From NCBI RefSeq assembly GCF_029635795.1, contig NZ_CP114280.1, positions 682,001 through 746,000 on the forward strand: a stretch of 64,000 nt of DNA, given 5' to 3'. Shown here in pieces: positions 7,681 to 19,496 of this stretch (positions are counted from its first letter, which is position 1; each line of letters starts with the position of its first letter). A program made the position numbers and the translations under genes. The notes beneath the pieces are model-generated. The model was not told where the DNA came from. It saw only the letters and a program-made list of their open reading frames with translations, and did no database searches. The DNA comes from Dickeya lacustris (GTDB taxonomy: Bacteria > Pseudomonadota > Gammaproteobacteria > Enterobacterales > Enterobacteriaceae).

Positions 7681-8934
7681 TTACATGTTGCTGATGATGT
7701 CCTGGGCAAACTCACTACATTTACGCAGCGTTGCACCGTCCATCAGACGTTCGAAGTCATAAGTTACGGTTTTGTTTTTAATCGCACCTTCCATACCTTT
7801 GACAATCAAATCAGCGGCTTCGAACCATTGCAGGTGGCGCAGCATCATTTCGGCAGAAAGGATAACCGAACCGGGGTTCACTTTATCCTGGCCTGCATAT
7901 TTCGGCGCTGTACCATGCGTGGCTTCGAACAATGCACACTCATCACCGATATTGGCTCCCGGAGCAATGCCGATACCACCAACTTGTGCTGCCAGCGCAT
8001 CAGAAATGTAGTCGCCGTTCAGGTTCATACAAGCGATAACATCGTATTCAGCCGGGCGCAGTAAAATCTGCTGTAAGAAGGCGTCAGCAATCACATCCTT
8101 CACAACGATCTCTTTACCGGTTTTCGGGTTCTTGATTTTCACCCACGGCCCGCCATCAATCAGCTCGCCACCAAATTCTTCGCGCGCCAACTGGTATCCC
8201 CAATCTTTAAATGCGCCTTCGGTGAACTTCATGATGTTGCCTTTATGCACCAGCGTGACAGAATCGCGATCATTGGTGATAGCGTATTCGATAGCGGCGC
8301 GCACCAAACGTTTGGTTCCTTCTTCGGAGCAAGGTTTGATGCCGATGCCACACTGCTGCGGGAAACGGATTTTCTTCACGCCCATTTCATCTTGCAGGAA
8401 CTTGATGACTTTATCGGCTTCCGGCGAACCCGCTTTCCATTCGATGCCAGCATAAATATCTTCAGCATTTTCACGGAAGATAACCATATCTGTCAGCTCA
8501 GGCTGTTTCACTGGGCTTGGCGTGCCTTCATAATAACGAACCGGGCGCAGGCACACATATAAGTCCAGTTGCTGACGCAGCGCTACGTTCAAAGAACGGA
8601 TACCGCCGCCAACTGGCGTCGTCAACGGGCCTTTGATTGCAACACGGTATTCGCGAATAAGATCCAGCGTTTCATCCGGCAGCCAAACATCTTGACCATA
8701 AACCTGGGTTGATTTCTCACCCGTGTAGATTTCCATCCAGGAAATGCTGCGCTTACCCTGATAGGCTTTGTTCACTGCGGCATCGACAACTTTGATCATA
8801 GCCGGCGTCACATCAACACCGATGCCATCACCTTCAATGAACGGAATGATCGGATTATCCGGCACAACCAGTTTGCCTTGCGCATCAACCGTGATCTTCT
8901 GCCCTTCTGCCGGTACAACTACTTTACTTTCCAT
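7681..8934 (-). CDS. icd: Isocitrate dehydrogenase [NADP+]
   Basis: TCA-cycle enzyme: isocitrate + NADP+ to 2-oxoglutarate + CO2 + NADPH. 417 residues (E. coli 416), nearly colinear with E. coli Icd. The [13 protein letters not shown] segment carries the serine (about residue 113) phosphorylated by AceK. The substrate and metal residues lie in the [20 protein letters not shown] and [13 protein letters not shown] regions, and the NADP site in [24 protein letters not shown] precedes the ATG. Divergent from rluE, with its own promoter. Confidence 0.98.
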   Translation of the reverse strand: MESKVVVPAEGQKITVDAQGKLVVPDNPIIPFIEGDGIGVDVTPAMIKVVDAAVNKAYQGKRSISWMEIYTGEKSTQVYGQDVWLPDETLDLIREYRVAIKGPLTTPVGGGIRSLNVALRQQLDLYVCLRPVRYYEGTPSPVKQPELTDMVIFRENAEDIYAGIEWKAGSPEADKVIKFLQDEMGVKKIRFPQQCGIGIKPCSEEGTKRLVRAAIEYAITNDRDSVTLVHKGNIMKFTEGAFKDWGYQLAREEFGGELIDGGPWVKIKNPKTGKEIVVKDVIADAFLQQILLRPAEYDVIACMNLNGDYISDALAAQVGGIGIAPGANIGDECALFEATHGTAPKYAGQDKVNPGSVILSAEMMLRHLQWFEAADLIVKGMEGAIKNKTVTYDFERLMDGATLRKCSEFAQDIISNM

Positions 8935-8958
8935 TAACCTCTCCTTCGAGCGCCATTT

Positions 8959-8987
8959 TTGTTAATGACTTGTAAGATGCGTGTCAA
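8959..8987 (-). promoter_or_regulatory. icd sigma-70 promoter
   Basis: Minus strand perfect -35 TTGACA (8987-8982), 17 bases, then TAACAA (8964-8959), about 25 bases before the icd ATG. Confidence 0.65.
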
Positions 8988-9019
8988 TACTACTTGAATA
9001 TTTAGCCTGAGCCAATCAC

Positions 9020-9043
9020 AAACCATTTCGAGTATAATGGTTT
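9020..9043 (+). promoter_or_regulatory. rluE -10 box inside a perfect inverted repeat
   Basis: TATAAT at 9033-9038 fits a -10 box about 30 bases before the rluE ATG. It is overlapped by AAACCATT-N8-AATGGTTT (9020-9043), a palindrome that could bind a regulator or be chance. No good -35 is seen. Confidence 0.45.
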
Positions 9044-9066
9044 TGTCATTCACAGCCAGTAATAAC

Positions 9067-9693
9067 ATGAATAAATTCCCTGTTAAAAATCACCGACTTA
9101 AACGTTTCAGCTCACGCTCCATAAAAAATCAACCCGTTGAGGCGGCAAAAACACGCATCGTATTGTTCAATAAACCCTTTGATGTGCTATCGCAGTTCAC
9201 TGACGAAAGTGGCAGAACAACGCTGAAAGATTATGTTCCTTTTCGCGATATCTATGCGGCCGGGCGATTAGACCGCGATAGCGAAGGCTTAATTCTCCTG
9301 ACAAATGACGGTCGATTACAGGCGCGCCTGACTCAGCCAGGCCGTAAGACCGCAAAAATCTACTATGCGCAAGTAGAAGGCATTCCCGATGAAAGCTCAC
9401 TACAGGCTTTTCGGCGCGGATTGACGCTCAACGATGGCCCCACGCTACCGGCAGGTGTTGATATCGTCGATGAACCCACCTGGATATGGCCACGCCAGCC
9501 GCCTATCCGTGAACGAAAAAACATCCCGGTAAGCTGGCTGAAAATCACCCTGCATGAAGGCCGCAACCGTCAGGTTCGACGCATGACCGCCCATATTGGC
9601 TATCCGACTTTACGCCTGATTCGTTACAGTATGGCCAATCAAACGCTTGAAGGGCTAAAACCCGGCGAATGGAGAGAAATAGAGAATGTTTAA
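9067..9693 (+). CDS. rluE: 23S rRNA pseudouridine(2457) synthase RluE
   Basis: RsuA-family pseudouridine synthase acting on U2457 of 23S rRNA. 208 residues with a basic N-terminal tail; catalytic Asp D69 in [12 protein letters not shown] and the family motif [13 protein letters not shown] near the C-terminus. The start at 9067 was preferred to an earlier ATG at 9037 because that one overlaps the TATAAT box and similarity begins after 9067; no strong ribosome site is visible. Overlaps nudJ by 8 bases, so the two are co-transcribed. Confidence 0.93.
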   Translation: MNKFPVKNHRLKRFSSRSIKNQPVEAAKTRIVLFNKPFDVLSQFTDESGRTTLKDYVPFRDIYAAGRLDRDSEGLILLTNDGRLQARLTQPGRKTAKIYYAQVEGIPDESSLQAFRRGLTLNDGPTLPAGVDIVDEPTWIWPRQPPIRERKNIPVSWLKITLHEGRNRQVRRMTAHIGYPTLRLIRYSMANQTLEGLKPGEWREIENV

Positions 9694-10144
9694 GCCCCAT
9701 GTGACCGTCGCCTGTGTGGTGCAGGCGGAAGGCCATTTTCTGGTCGTAGAAGAAGAGATACAGCAGCGCCGCTTATGGAACCAGCCAGCCGGTCATCTCG
9801 AAGCCGATGAAACCCTGTTACAGGCCGCACAGCGCGAACTGTTTGAAGAAACGGGTCTGCGCATAGCACCGCAAAGTTTTCTTCAGTTACATCAATGGAT
9901 AGCGCCGGACAAAACGCCATTCTTACGTTTCAGCTTTGTCATCGATCTGCCAAAGCGCGTACCAACGACGCCGCAAGACAGTGACATCATCTGCTGCCAT
10001 TGGTTAACACCAGAAGAAATTCTGCATGCAGACTGCCTGCGTTCACCACTGGTCGCAGCGAGTATACGCTGTTATCAACAGGGGCAACGCTACCCATTAG
10101 AGATACTAGCCGCGTTTAATTGGCCCTTTCCCAATCCAGCCTGA
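9686..10144 (+). CDS. nudJ: Nudix phosphatase NudJ
   Basis: Nudix hydrolase (YmfB), in E. coli active on thiamine pyrophosphate, its precursor HMP-PP and nucleoside di- and triphosphates. 152 residues (E. coli 153). A complete Nudix box at residues 36-58: G36, E42, then RELFEETGL. It overlaps the end of rluE and precedes mnmA, as in E. coli. Confidence 0.95.
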   Translation: MFKPHVTVACVVQAEGHFLVVEEEIQQRRLWNQPAGHLEADETLLQAAQRELFEETGLRIAPQSFLQLHQWIAPDKTPFLRFSFVIDLPKRVPTTPQDSDIICCHWLTPEEILHADCLRSPLVAASIRCYQQGQRYPLEILAAFNWPFPNPA

Positions 10145-10262
10145 CGCTTTGCCATACAGGTTTTCGTGATGCCAGTGCGTGCGTGCGGCAAGTATGCTAC
10201 TCTGCTACGCCTGTTTTTTGCGCGACTGCTTTACCGTACATCATTACGTTCGTGAGATATCC

Positions 10263-11375
10263 ATGTCAGATAACAGCCAGAAAAAAGTCATTGTCGGTAT
10301 GTCCGGCGGTGTGGACTCCTCAGTATCCGCCTACTTGCTACAGCAGCAGGGTTATCAGGTCGAAGGCCTGTTTATGAAAAACTGGGAGGAGGATGACGAT
10401 ACAGAGTATTGCTCTGCCGCCACCGACCTCGCTGATGCACAGGCCGTTTGCGACAAACTGGGTATCGAGCTGCATACCGTTAATTTTGCCGCTGAATACT
10501 GGGATAATGTGTTCGAACACTTTTTGGCGGAATACCGCGCCGGGAGAACGCCCAACCCCGATATTCTGTGTAATAAGGAAATTAAATTTAAGGCCTTTCT
10601 GGAATTTGCGGCGGAGGATCTGGGCGCTGACTATATCGCTACCGGGCATTATGTACGCCGCCACGATGTCGATGGGAAAAGCCAGTTACTGCGCGGACTG
10701 GACGGCAATAAAGACCAAAGCTATTTCCTCTACACCTTAAGTCACCAACAGGTGGCGCAAAGCCTGTTTCCTGTCGGTGAACTGGAAAAACCGCAGGTGC
10801 GTGCTATCGCCGAACAACTGGACTTAGCGACTGCGCGCAAGAAAGACTCGACCGGCATCTGTTTTATCGGTGAGCGCAAATTCCGCGATTTTCTCGCACG
10901 TTACTTGCCTGCACAGCCGGGCCCGATTCTATCCGTCGATGATGACAAAGTGATGGGGCAGCATCAGGGGTTGATGTATCACACGCTGGGCCAGCGAAAA
11001 GGCCTGGGAATCGGTGGCGTGAAAGAAGGCGGAGATGACCCGTGGTACGTGGTCGATAAAGATGTGGCCAATAACGTCTTATATGTGGCGCAAGGCCATG
11101 AACACCCTCGCCTGATGTCCACTGGTTTAATCGCGCAACAGCTGCATTGGGTCGATCGCCTGCCGCTAAACGCGCCGCTGCGTTGTACGGTCAAAACCCG
11201 CTATCGTCAGGCGGATATTCCCTGTCTGGTCACACCGCTTGATGAAGACCGTATCGACGTGCGGTTTGATAATCCTGTGGCTGCCGTCACGCCCGGCCAA
11301 TCCGCGGTGTTCTATTTAGACGAGATCTGCCTCGGCGGCGGCATCATTGAAGAGCGCTTGTCTCCCGGGCGCTAA
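10263..11375 (+). CDS. mnmA: tRNA 2-thiouridylase MnmA
   Basis: Makes 2-thiouridine at the wobble position 34 of tRNA-Lys, -Glu and -Gln, with sulfur relayed from IscS through TusABCDE. 370 residues (E. coli 368). PP-loop [11 protein letters not shown] (residues 11-21), catalytic cysteines in ILCNKEIK (C103) and [10 protein letters not shown] (near 200). The start at 10263 gives [16 protein letters not shown], matching the family; the open frame extends back to 10179 without support. Confidence 0.97.
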   Translation: MSDNSQKKVIVGMSGGVDSSVSAYLLQQQGYQVEGLFMKNWEEDDDTEYCSAATDLADAQAVCDKLGIELHTVNFAAEYWDNVFEHFLAEYRAGRTPNPDILCNKEIKFKAFLEFAAEDLGADYIATGHYVRRHDVDGKSQLLRGLDGNKDQSYFLYTLSHQQVAQSLFPVGELEKPQVRAIAEQLDLATARKKDSTGICFIGERKFRDFLARYLPAQPGPILSVDDDKVMGQHQGLMYHTLGQRKGLGIGGVKEGGDDPWYVVDKDVANNVLYVAQGHEHPRLMSTGLIAQQLHWVDRLPLNAPLRCTVKTRYRQADIPCLVTPLDEDRIDVRFDNPVAAVTPGQSAVFYLDEICLGGGIIEERLSPGR

Positions 11376-11759
11376 TCCGGGGGCAATCACGGCTATCAGA
11401 TACCATTGCAGCACCCGACATCGTCACAGTAACCGACAGTCAACAATCCTACGCCACCGCGCTTTCTGGCCGGTGGCGCACTCACGGCACAGCACAGAAT
11501 CTATTCTGGTATCAACGCACGCCCAGCGCGCAGCGACAGTTGCCATCTGGCACGAATCACTGTCAATTTGCCGCATGAAGCGGTTTTTCCCGGCCATATA
11601 CTGGGTTAAACGCCGTTTTTATGGCATGATCGGCCATCTTTATCGGGTGTGAATGCACAATGGCGGAAAGCGGGCTTGCTTGCCCTTTCTTTGCTGCGTC
11701 ATCAAACAGGCCTCGCTTATGCCCTCACGCCCAGCCAGATGATGTCAACAGGAGCGATT
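11376..11759 (+). other. Gap between mnmA and hflD with no recognised gene
   Basis: 384 bp where E. coli has a short junction. A frame overlapping the end of mnmA stays open to a TGA at 11576-11578 and reads protein-like in part (ALSGRWRTHGTAQNLFWYQR) but has no start codon of its own with a ribosome site, so I do not call it. Another frame running 11347-11652 looks random. Confidence 0.4.
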
Positions 11760-12392
11760 GTGGCTAAAAACTATGATGAAATTACGCTGGCTATGGCGGG
11801 TGTTTGCCAGTCTGCCCAGTTGGTACAACAGCTGGCGCATCAGGGAACATGCAATACAGATGCACTGAAAACATCGCTGCAAAGTATCCTGAACATCAAT
11901 CCGTCGAATACGCTGGATGTCTTTGGCAATCGTGAAGCAAACCTAAAGATAGGCCTGGAAACGCTGCTAGGCATTCTGAACTCCTCGCGCGAAGGTCTTG
12001 GCGCGGAATTATCGCGTTATACCTTCAGCCTGATGGTACTGGAGCGGCGTTTGCACAATAACCGTGATGCCCTCAACGAGCTGTGCTCACGCATCAGCCA
12101 GCTCGATCGCCAGCTCGATCATTATGACCTGCTATCTGATACGTTTATTAATGTTCTGGCCGGAATTTATGTTGATGTCATCAGCAAACTTGGCCCTCGG
12201 ATACAAGTAACCGGCGCGCAGGAAGTCCTGAAAAATTCGCTCATTCAGGCCAAAGTCCGGGCTGCCCTGTTAGCGGGCATTCGTGCTGCGGTGCTCTGGC
12301 AACAGGTTGGCGGCAGCCGACTGCAACTGATGTTCTCCCGCAGCAAGTTGGTGCGCCACGCACAAGATATGCTGTCCCGATGCCATGCCTGA
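11760..12392 (+). CDS. hflD: HflD, lysogenization regulator and membrane-associated partner of MnmA
   Basis: Alpha-helical protein of 210 residues (E. coli 213) that in E. coli binds phage lambda CII and favours lytic growth. Its gene lies between mnmA and purB in enterobacteria. The start was set at GTG 11760 because the protein then begins (V/M)[13 protein letters not shown] as in the family and AGGAG (11750-11754) is 5 bases upstream; the frame is open back to 11649. Conserved stretch [16 protein letters not shown] and C-terminal RLQLMFSR. Confidence 0.92.
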   Translation: MAKNYDEITLAMAGVCQSAQLVQQLAHQGTCNTDALKTSLQSILNINPSNTLDVFGNREANLKIGLETLLGILNSSREGLGAELSRYTFSLMVLERRLHNNRDALNELCSRISQLDRQLDHYDLLSDTFINVLAGIYVDVISKLGPRIQVTGAQEVLKNSLIQAKVRAALLAGIRAAVLWQQVGGSRLQLMFSRSKLVRHAQDMLSRCHA

Positions 12393-12462
12393 TGTTTGCT
12401 GGCAGCAGCCTCGCTCGCTGGCGGCAAGCGCGTATTCCGGTTACGCCGCCATCGTGAGATAA

Positions 12463-13881
<1,419 letters not shown>

Positions 13882-13912
13882 TTTTATCTCGTTTCATCTC
13901 ATTTCAATCTGC

Positions 13913-13937
13913 CGGGCGGTTAACCCTCAGCCGCCCG
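13913..13937 (+). terminator. Hairpin after purB
   Basis: CGGGCGG and CCGCCCG form a 7-bp GC stem with an 11-base loop, 30 bases past the purB stop. The tail is only moderately T-rich. Confidence 0.5.
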
Positions 13938-13955
13938 CACCGTTTCCTGCCTTGC

Positions 13956-13989
13956 TGTTTAGTCTCAGTTGAAACCCACTGTGGATAAT
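13956..13989 (+). promoter_or_regulatory. PhoP-dependent promoter of phoPQ
   Basis: Direct repeat TGTTTA-GTCTC-AGTTGA (13956-13972) resembles the PhoP box (TGTTTA-N5-TGTTTA), the second half weaker. GATAAT at 13984-13989 follows after 11 bases, the spacing known for PhoP-activated promoters. It suggests autoregulation. Confidence 0.68.
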
Positions 13990-14063
13990 GCTGACGACCC
14001 CGCCGATAATAGTGTATTGATTGTGGTTCGCTCCTCTCAGGACGAATGACTGAGGAAAATGTC

Positions 14064-14732
14064 ATGCGCATTCTTGTTGTTGAAGATAATGTTCTGCTCC
14101 GCCATCACCTGACTGTGCAGCTCAATGAAATGGGGCATCAGGTTGATGCAGCGGCAGATGCGAAGGAGGCAGATTACTTCCTGCAGGAGCATGCGCCCGA
14201 CATCGCCATTGTCGATTTGGGATTGCCGCAGGAGGATGGCACCAGCCTTATTCGTCGCTGGCGCGCGCACCAGGTAAAGCTGCCGATACTGGTACTGACC
14301 GCACGGGAAAGCTGGCAGGAAAAAGTCGCCGTTCTTGAAGCTGGCGCTGACGACTACGTGACCAAACCGTTTCATATTGAAGAAGTCATCGCCCGCATGC
14401 AGGCGCTAATGCGCCGCAACAGCGGGCTGGCCTCTCAGATTATCAGCCTGCCGCCGTTTGAAGTGGATCTTTCGCGCCGTGAATTGCTGGTTAATAGCGA
14501 GTCGGTCAAATTGACCGCTTTTGAATACACGATTATCGAAACCCTGATCCGCAATAATGGCAAGGTCGTGAGTAAAGAATCATTGATGCTGCAACTCTAC
14601 CCGGATGCCGAACTGCGTGAAAGTCATACAATTGATGTTCTGATGGGGCGTTTACGCAAAAAGCTCCAGGCAGCGGATTCTCACGATGTCATCACGACCG
14701 TGCGTGGACAAGGATATCGCTTTGATGTTTAA
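14064..14732 (+). CDS. phoP: Response regulator PhoP
   Basis: OmpR-type regulator of the PhoQ/PhoP low-magnesium, acid and antimicrobial-peptide response; in soft-rot bacteria PhoPQ is known to affect virulence. 222 residues: receiver domain with phospho-acceptor D51 (IAIVDLGLP) and K in VTKPFH, then a winged helix with [13 protein letters not shown] and [10 protein letters not shown]. The ATG at 14064 follows GAGG; an ATG at 14046 in frame is less well placed. Followed by phoQ after 42 bases. Confidence 0.98.
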   Translation: MRILVVEDNVLLRHHLTVQLNEMGHQVDAAADAKEADYFLQEHAPDIAIVDLGLPQEDGTSLIRRWRAHQVKLPILVLTARESWQEKVAVLEAGADDYVTKPFHIEEVIARMQALMRRNSGLASQIISLPPFEVDLSRRELLVNSESVKLTAFEYTIIETLIRNNGKVVSKESLMLQLYPDAELRESHTIDVLMGRLRKKLQAADSHDVITTVRGQGYRFDV

Positions 14733-14774
14733 CCGTTATATAACAACAACCCGATAACATAAGGTTGACTCAGG

Positions 14775-16229
14775 GTGAAAAAAGCCCCTCCTCTCTCACT
14801 GCGGTTTCGCTTTCTGATTGCCACCGCAGCCGTCGTGCTGGCTTTAACGCTGTCCTACGGCGTTGTCGCTATTGTGGGTTATAGCGTCAGCTTTGATAAA
14901 ACATCATTTCGCCTGTTGCGAGGGGAAAGTAACCTGGTCTACAGCCTGGCGCAGTGGCGTGAAAATCAGTTAACTATCGCGACGCCGCCAGAAATCGACA
15001 TCAATTACCCAACGCTGGTGTTTATTTATGACAAAAATGGCAAGTTACTGTGGCGAGAGCGCGCGGTACCGGAACTGGAATCACAAATAAAACCGGAGTG
15101 GCTCGAAAAAACGGACTACCACGAACTCGATGCGGATAGCACCGTCAGTAATGCCGTCATGCAAGGCAGCACCCCACAAATGCTCGATAGGCTGCACGCC
15201 TACAGCTCGGAAGATAAAACGCCCTTTACCCACTCTATTGCTGTGAATGTATACCCGGAATCTGAACGCCTGCCACAAATGGTGATTGTGGTGGTAGACA
15301 GAATTCCTCAGGAACTACAGCAAGCCGATATCGTCTGGGAGTGGTTTCGCTACGTGTTTATCGCGCATCTGGTACTGGTTCTGCCACTTTTATGGCTGGC
15401 GGCGCACTGGAGCCTGCGCCCTATCAAAGACCTGGTGCATCAAATCAGTGAGCTGGAACAGGGCTCACGCGAGCACCTCAACGAATATCCGCCGCAAGAG
15501 CTCAACAGTTTGGTGCGCAATCTCAACACGCTGCTCAGTAATGAGCGCCAGCGTTATCACAAATACCGCACCACGCTGACTGACCTTACCCATAGTCTGA
15601 AAACACCGCTGGCGGTGCTACAGACCACGCTACGCTCACTGCGCAGCGGTAAAGAGCTAACCATTGAGCAGGCGGAACCGATCATGCTGACGCAAATCAG
15701 CCGTATTTCACAGCAAATTGGCTATTATCTGCACCGCGCCAGCGTGCGCACCGAACATTTAACGATGATACGCGAAGTGCATTCAGTGCCTGCCCAGCTT
15801 GATGCACTGTGCTCGGCGCTAAATAAAGTGTATCAGCGTAAAGGCGTAGTGCTCACCATGGACATTGCCCCGGAATTGACGTTTATTGGCGAGAAGAACG
15901 ATTTCATGGAAGTCATGGGCAATATCCTTGATAACGCGTGTAAATACTGTCTTGAGTTTGTCGAAATCAGCGCTCAGTATTCCGGGCAAAAACTGCACTT
16001 GATTATTGACGATGACGGGCCAGGCATCCCTGACAGCAAACGGGAAGTCATTTTCCAGCGCGGCCAGCGCGCAGACACTCTGCGCCCCGGCCAGGGCATT
16101 GGCCTGGCGGTAGCGGCGGAAATTATCGAGCAATATCAAGGAGAAATTGTTATCGGCAGTAGTCCGCTTGGCGGAGCCAAAGTCGAGGCCATTTTTGGCC
16201 GTCAGCATCTGGGGCAACATGAAAACTAA
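14775..16229 (+). CDS. phoQ: Sensor histidine kinase PhoQ
   Basis: Inner-membrane sensor of divalent cations, acid and cationic peptides, phosphorylating PhoP. 484 residues with a GTG start at 14775. Membrane segments about 13-38 and 192-213 enclose a periplasmic domain; then HAMP (LRPIKDLVHQI), DHp with H273 (LTHSLKTPLAVL), and an ATPase domain with N box (NILDNACKY), DDDGPGIP and GQGIGLAVA. The acidic patch of E. coli PhoQ (EDDDDAE) is replaced by SEDKTP (145-150). Confidence 0.97.
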   Translation: MKKAPPLSLRFRFLIATAAVVLALTLSYGVVAIVGYSVSFDKTSFRLLRGESNLVYSLAQWRENQLTIATPPEIDINYPTLVFIYDKNGKLLWRERAVPELESQIKPEWLEKTDYHELDADSTVSNAVMQGSTPQMLDRLHAYSSEDKTPFTHSIAVNVYPESERLPQMVIVVVDRIPQELQQADIVWEWFRYVFIAHLVLVLPLLWLAAHWSLRPIKDLVHQISELEQGSREHLNEYPPQELNSLVRNLNTLLSNERQRYHKYRTTLTDLTHSLKTPLAVLQTTLRSLRSGKELTIEQAEPIMLTQISRISQQIGYYLHRASVRTEHLTMIREVHSVPAQLDALCSALNKVYQRKGVVLTMDIAPELTFIGEKNDFMEVMGNILDNACKYCLEFVEISAQYSGQKLHLIIDDDGPGIPDSKREVIFQRGQRADTLRPGQGIGLAVAAEIIEQYQGEIVIGSSPLGGAKVEAIFGRQHLGQHEN

Positions 16230-16347
16230 ATCGCCCCTCGAAACCGAGCGCTTGGGCGCGATGCTCGCCCGCCGGTAAATATGCACAAGCAGTAGCGACA
16301 CGACTTGGTTATAATCGCCGCCAGCCCCTTGTTAGCGGAAACATGCT

Positions 16348-17469
16348 ATGGACTACCAACTCAATCTCGATTGGCCGGATTTTCTGGCACACCACTGGCA
16401 AAAGCGCCCGGTGGTGATCAAAGGTGGATTTCGTTCTTTTATTGACCCGATTAGCCCGGATGAACTGGCGGGTTTGGCGATGGAAAACGAGGTCGATAGC
16501 CGTCTGGTCAGCCATCAGGACGCATGCTGGAACGTCAGTCATGGCCCGTTCGACAGTTACGATCATCTGGGTGAAACCAACTGGTCGCTGCTGGTGCAGG
16601 CGGTCGATCACTGGCATGAGCCTTCAGCGGCGTTGATGCGCCCCTTCCGTCAATTACCTGACTGGCGCATTGACGACCTGATGATTTCTTTTTCGGTTCC
16701 CGGTGGTGGCGTCGGCCCACATTTGGATCAGTACGATGTGTTTATTATTCAGGGAACAGGCCGCCGCCGTTGGCGTGTCGGTGACAAAATCCCAATGAAA
16801 CAACACTGCCCGCACCCGGATTTACTGCAGGTTGAACCGTTCGAAGCCATTATTGATGAAGAGCTGGAACCGGGCGATATTCTCTATATTCCCCCGGCGT
16901 TTCCCCACGAAGGCTACTCGCTGGAAAACTCGCTCAATTACTCTGTTGGTTTTCGCGCGCCCAGCGCCCGCGAACTGGTTAGCGGTTTTGCCGACAACGT
17001 TCTCGCGCGGGAAATGGGCGGGCAGCGCTACACCGACCCGGATATCGCCCCGCGACAGCATCCGGCAGACATTTTGCCGCAGGAGCTTGACCGTTTACAC
17101 CAACTGATGCTCGACCTCATGCAGGATAAAACCGCCTTTGCTTCATGGTTCGGCGAATTTATCTCTCAGTCACGCCATGAACTGGATTTAGCACCACCGC
17201 AGCCGCCCTATCAACCGGGCGAGGTGTATGACCTGCTACAACAGGGGGAAACGCTACATCGTCTCGGCGGGCTGCGGGTGCTGCGTATCGGCAAAGCCTG
17301 TTTTGTCAACGGTGAATGTCTCGACAGCCCGCAAACCGCAGCGGTGCATGCGCTTGCTCAAGATGAGGAACTCGAGGCGGGCCATTTGGGTGCGGCGCTG
17401 GACGATCCTTCCTTTCTTGCCCAGTTAACCGCTTTTGTTAACAGCGGCTACTGGTATTTTGCCGACTAA
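16348..17469 (+). CDS. roxA: Ribosomal protein uL16 arginine hydroxylase RoxA
   Basis: 2-oxoglutarate/Fe(II) oxygenase (YcfD) that hydroxylates Arg81 of ribosomal protein L16. 373 residues, as in E. coli. JmjC-type cupin with iron ligands H125 and D127 (GPHLDQYD) and H187 (FPHEGYS), followed by a dimerisation and winged-helix C-terminal part. It follows phoPQ and converges on pepT, the E. coli arrangement. Confidence 0.95.
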   Translation: MDYQLNLDWPDFLAHHWQKRPVVIKGGFRSFIDPISPDELAGLAMENEVDSRLVSHQDACWNVSHGPFDSYDHLGETNWSLLVQAVDHWHEPSAALMRPFRQLPDWRIDDLMISFSVPGGGVGPHLDQYDVFIIQGTGRRRWRVGDKIPMKQHCPHPDLLQVEPFEAIIDEELEPGDILYIPPAFPHEGYSLENSLNYSVGFRAPSARELVSGFADNVLAREMGGQRYTDPDIAPRQHPADILPQELDRLHQLMLDLMQDKTAFASWFGEFISQSRHELDLAPPQPPYQPGEVYDLLQQGETLHRLGGLRVLRIGKACFVNGECLDSPQTAAVHALAQDEELEAGHLGAALDDPSFLAQLTAFVNSGYWYFAD

Positions 17470-17482
17470 GGCAACCTCGCCC

Positions 17483-17519
17483 GCCCGTGACAACGCCTTT
17501 AAGCGGTATTGTCACGGGC
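17483..17519. terminator. Hairpin between convergent roxA and pepT
   Basis: GCCCGTGACAA and TTGTCACGGGC form a perfect 11-bp stem with a 15-base loop. No T tract on either side; likely a two-way 3' end for roxA and pepT. Confidence 0.6.
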
Positions 17520-17571
17520 TACCCTATCCGGCATCTGGGCGTGATTTAATGGCCGGACGGCCATGTAACGG

Positions 17572-18840
17572 TCAGACGTTGGTCGCCAAACCACTGTAAC
17601 TCGCCTGTTGGTCTCTTGCCCGCAGTGCCGTCAGTTCCGCTATGCGCATAATCACCGACACCGCGCTTTCCATGCCTTCCAGCGTCACAAATTCATGCTT
17701 GCCATGGGCATTGTAGCCGCCGGTAAACAAATTCGGGCACGGCAAGCCCTGAAATGAAAGTTGCGCGCCATCTGTGCCGCCACGGATAGGTTGCATGACC
17801 GGGTTGATATCACAATCCCGCATCGCCTGCTGCGCCAGCGCAATCACATGTGGATATTGCTCAACCTGGTCGCGCATATTGTAATAACTGTCGGTTATCG
17901 TTATCTCAATATAGCAATCAGGATGTAATCCCTTACCCACTTTCTCCGCAATGTTTAATAACGTTTTCTTGCGCCGCTCAAACCCTTCGCGCTCAAAATC
18001 ACGGATGCTGTAGTGTAATTCCGCTCGCTCTACCGTGCCTTTGGCACTGTGCAAGTGATAAAACCCCTGATAGCCCTCGGTCTGCTCCGGTACCTCTTGC
18101 GCAGGAATATGCTGATGAAAACGACTGGCTAATGACAATGCATTGACCATCACGCCCTTGGCCGAGCCGGGATGCACATTATTACCCACGATTTTCACTA
18201 CAGCCGACGCCGCATTGAAATTCTCATACTCCAGCTCGCCCACGCCCCCGCCGTCTACGGTATAGGCCCACTCAGCATTAAATGCAGCAACATCAAAGTG
18301 TTGAGCGCCTTTACCGACCTCTTCATCCGGCGTAAAAGCGAGGCGGATATCGCCGTGTGGAATCTGCCGTTTCTTGAGGCGTACCAACGCGGTGATTATC
18401 TCTGCAATACCGGCTTTATCATCTGCACCCAACAGCGTTTTGCCATCGGTAGTGATGAGCGTTTGCCCCAACAGATGGTGCAAGACCGGGAACATCACCG
18501 GTGATAGCACTTCATCGCCTACCCCCAGCGCAATATCGCCGCCTCGGTAGTTTTCTACAATCTGTGGGTTCACATGCTTACCGCTAAAATCAGGCGAGGT
18601 GTCCATATGGGCAATAAACCCAATAGCGGGCACCGACCAGGCGACATTAGCGGGCAATGTCGCCATCACACAGCCATGCTTGCTGAGTGTTACCTGAGTA
18701 AACCCCAGCTCGGTTAACTCTTGCTGTAGCGCTTGCGCCAGCTTCATCTGCCCTTCCGTACTGGGCACTTGCCTGACACCCGATTTAGATTGGCTATCAA
18801 ACGCAACATAATTCAAAAAACGATCGAGCAACTTTTCCAT
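17572..18840 (-). CDS. pepT: Peptidase T (tripeptidase)
   Basis: Zinc M20B aminopeptidase that releases the N-terminal residue of tripeptides in the cytoplasm. 422 residues, slightly longer than E. coli (408) at the C-terminus. Metal and catalytic motifs: [40 protein letters not shown] and [10 protein letters not shown]. Of two adjacent ATGs the second (18840) is preferred, being 6 bases after GGGGG and giving [12 protein letters not shown] as in the family. The gene-free stretch 18841-19179 should hold its promoter; I found no FNR box there. Confidence 0.96.
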   Translation of the reverse strand: MEKLLDRFLNYVAFDSQSKSGVRQVPSTEGQMKLAQALQQELTELGFTQVTLSKHGCVMATLPANVAWSVPAIGFIAHMDTSPDFSGKHVNPQIVENYRGGDIALGVGDEVLSPVMFPVLHHLLGQTLITTDGKTLLGADDKAGIAEIITALVRLKKRQIPHGDIRLAFTPDEEVGKGAQHFDVAAFNAEWAYTVDGGGVGELEYENFNAASAVVKIVGNNVHPGSAKGVMVNALSLASRFHQHIPAQEVPEQTEGYQGFYHLHSAKGTVERAELHYSIRDFEREGFERRKKTLLNIAEKVGKGLHPDCYIEITITDSYYNMRDQVEQYPHVIALAQQAMRDCDINPVMQPIRGGTDGAQLSFQGLPCPNLFTGGYNAHGKHEFVTLEGMESAVSVIMRIAELTALRARDQQASYSGLATNV

Positions 18841-19179
18841 CATTACCCCCTGCGATGGACCATGTATTTCATTATGTAGAGGGTATAAACACCAGTTATT
18901 GCGTCAGGTCAGTTTTTATTGGGTTTCACTGGCGGGGATTATCGATAGCGCTCGCCGCCGTTCCCACGATACCGCCGCGAGCGCGCGTCACACTGAAAAA
19001 ACAAGCAACAAATCGCACACATTTCATTAGCATGCAACACCAGGAAAACGGCGATTGCGCCGCAAAGAAGGAAAAATACCGCGTTTACCTGCAAACCATA
19101 ACGATATGACGGCGGCCATCACCCATCGGCGTTACAAGCATCCATAGGTATGACCACCGTTCATGAGCGTGACAAGAAT

Positions 19180-19410
19180 TTATGGGCGTGACAGCCATTC
19201 ATAGTATTGGCCGACGCGTTTATCACAACCGCAGCATCCGCCGCATTTGGGCGCAGCCTCTCCCTCATGAAAACGCATCTTGCCTTTCTGTACCCAGATA
19301 GCCAGCATGCCTTGCGCCACACCGGGATCAACCTGAAACGCATGGCTGACCTCACTGAGCGACACCTTTTTCCTTTCCCGAACAAAATCCCGCAGTTCCA
19401 GCAACGTCAT
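19180..19410 (-). CDS. feoC: FeoC-type protein of ferrous iron transport
   Basis: Small winged-helix protein of 76 residues that in enterobacteria stabilises or regulates FeoB. N-terminal helix-turn-helix-like half (MTLLELRDFVRERKKVSLSE) and a cysteine cluster CGGCCGC (about 57-63), the likely Fe-S site. Last gene of the feo operon, 86 bases after feoB. Confidence 0.9.
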   Translation of the reverse strand: MTLLELRDFVRERKKVSLSEVSHAFQVDPGVAQGMLAIWVQKGKMRFHEGEAAPKCGGCCGCDKRVGQYYEWLSRP

Positions 19411-19496
19411 TCACTCTCTCCTGTGGGGCGACGCATCGCCCCTTCATTCATGACCTTTTGCTACATCGGCGTTTTATCACCTGCCGTTTTTGCCAT

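Noticed and set aside
7600..8000. Prophage attachment site at the 3' end of icd
   Set aside because: icd ends normally and no duplicated icd tail, integrase or phage gene is present nearby.
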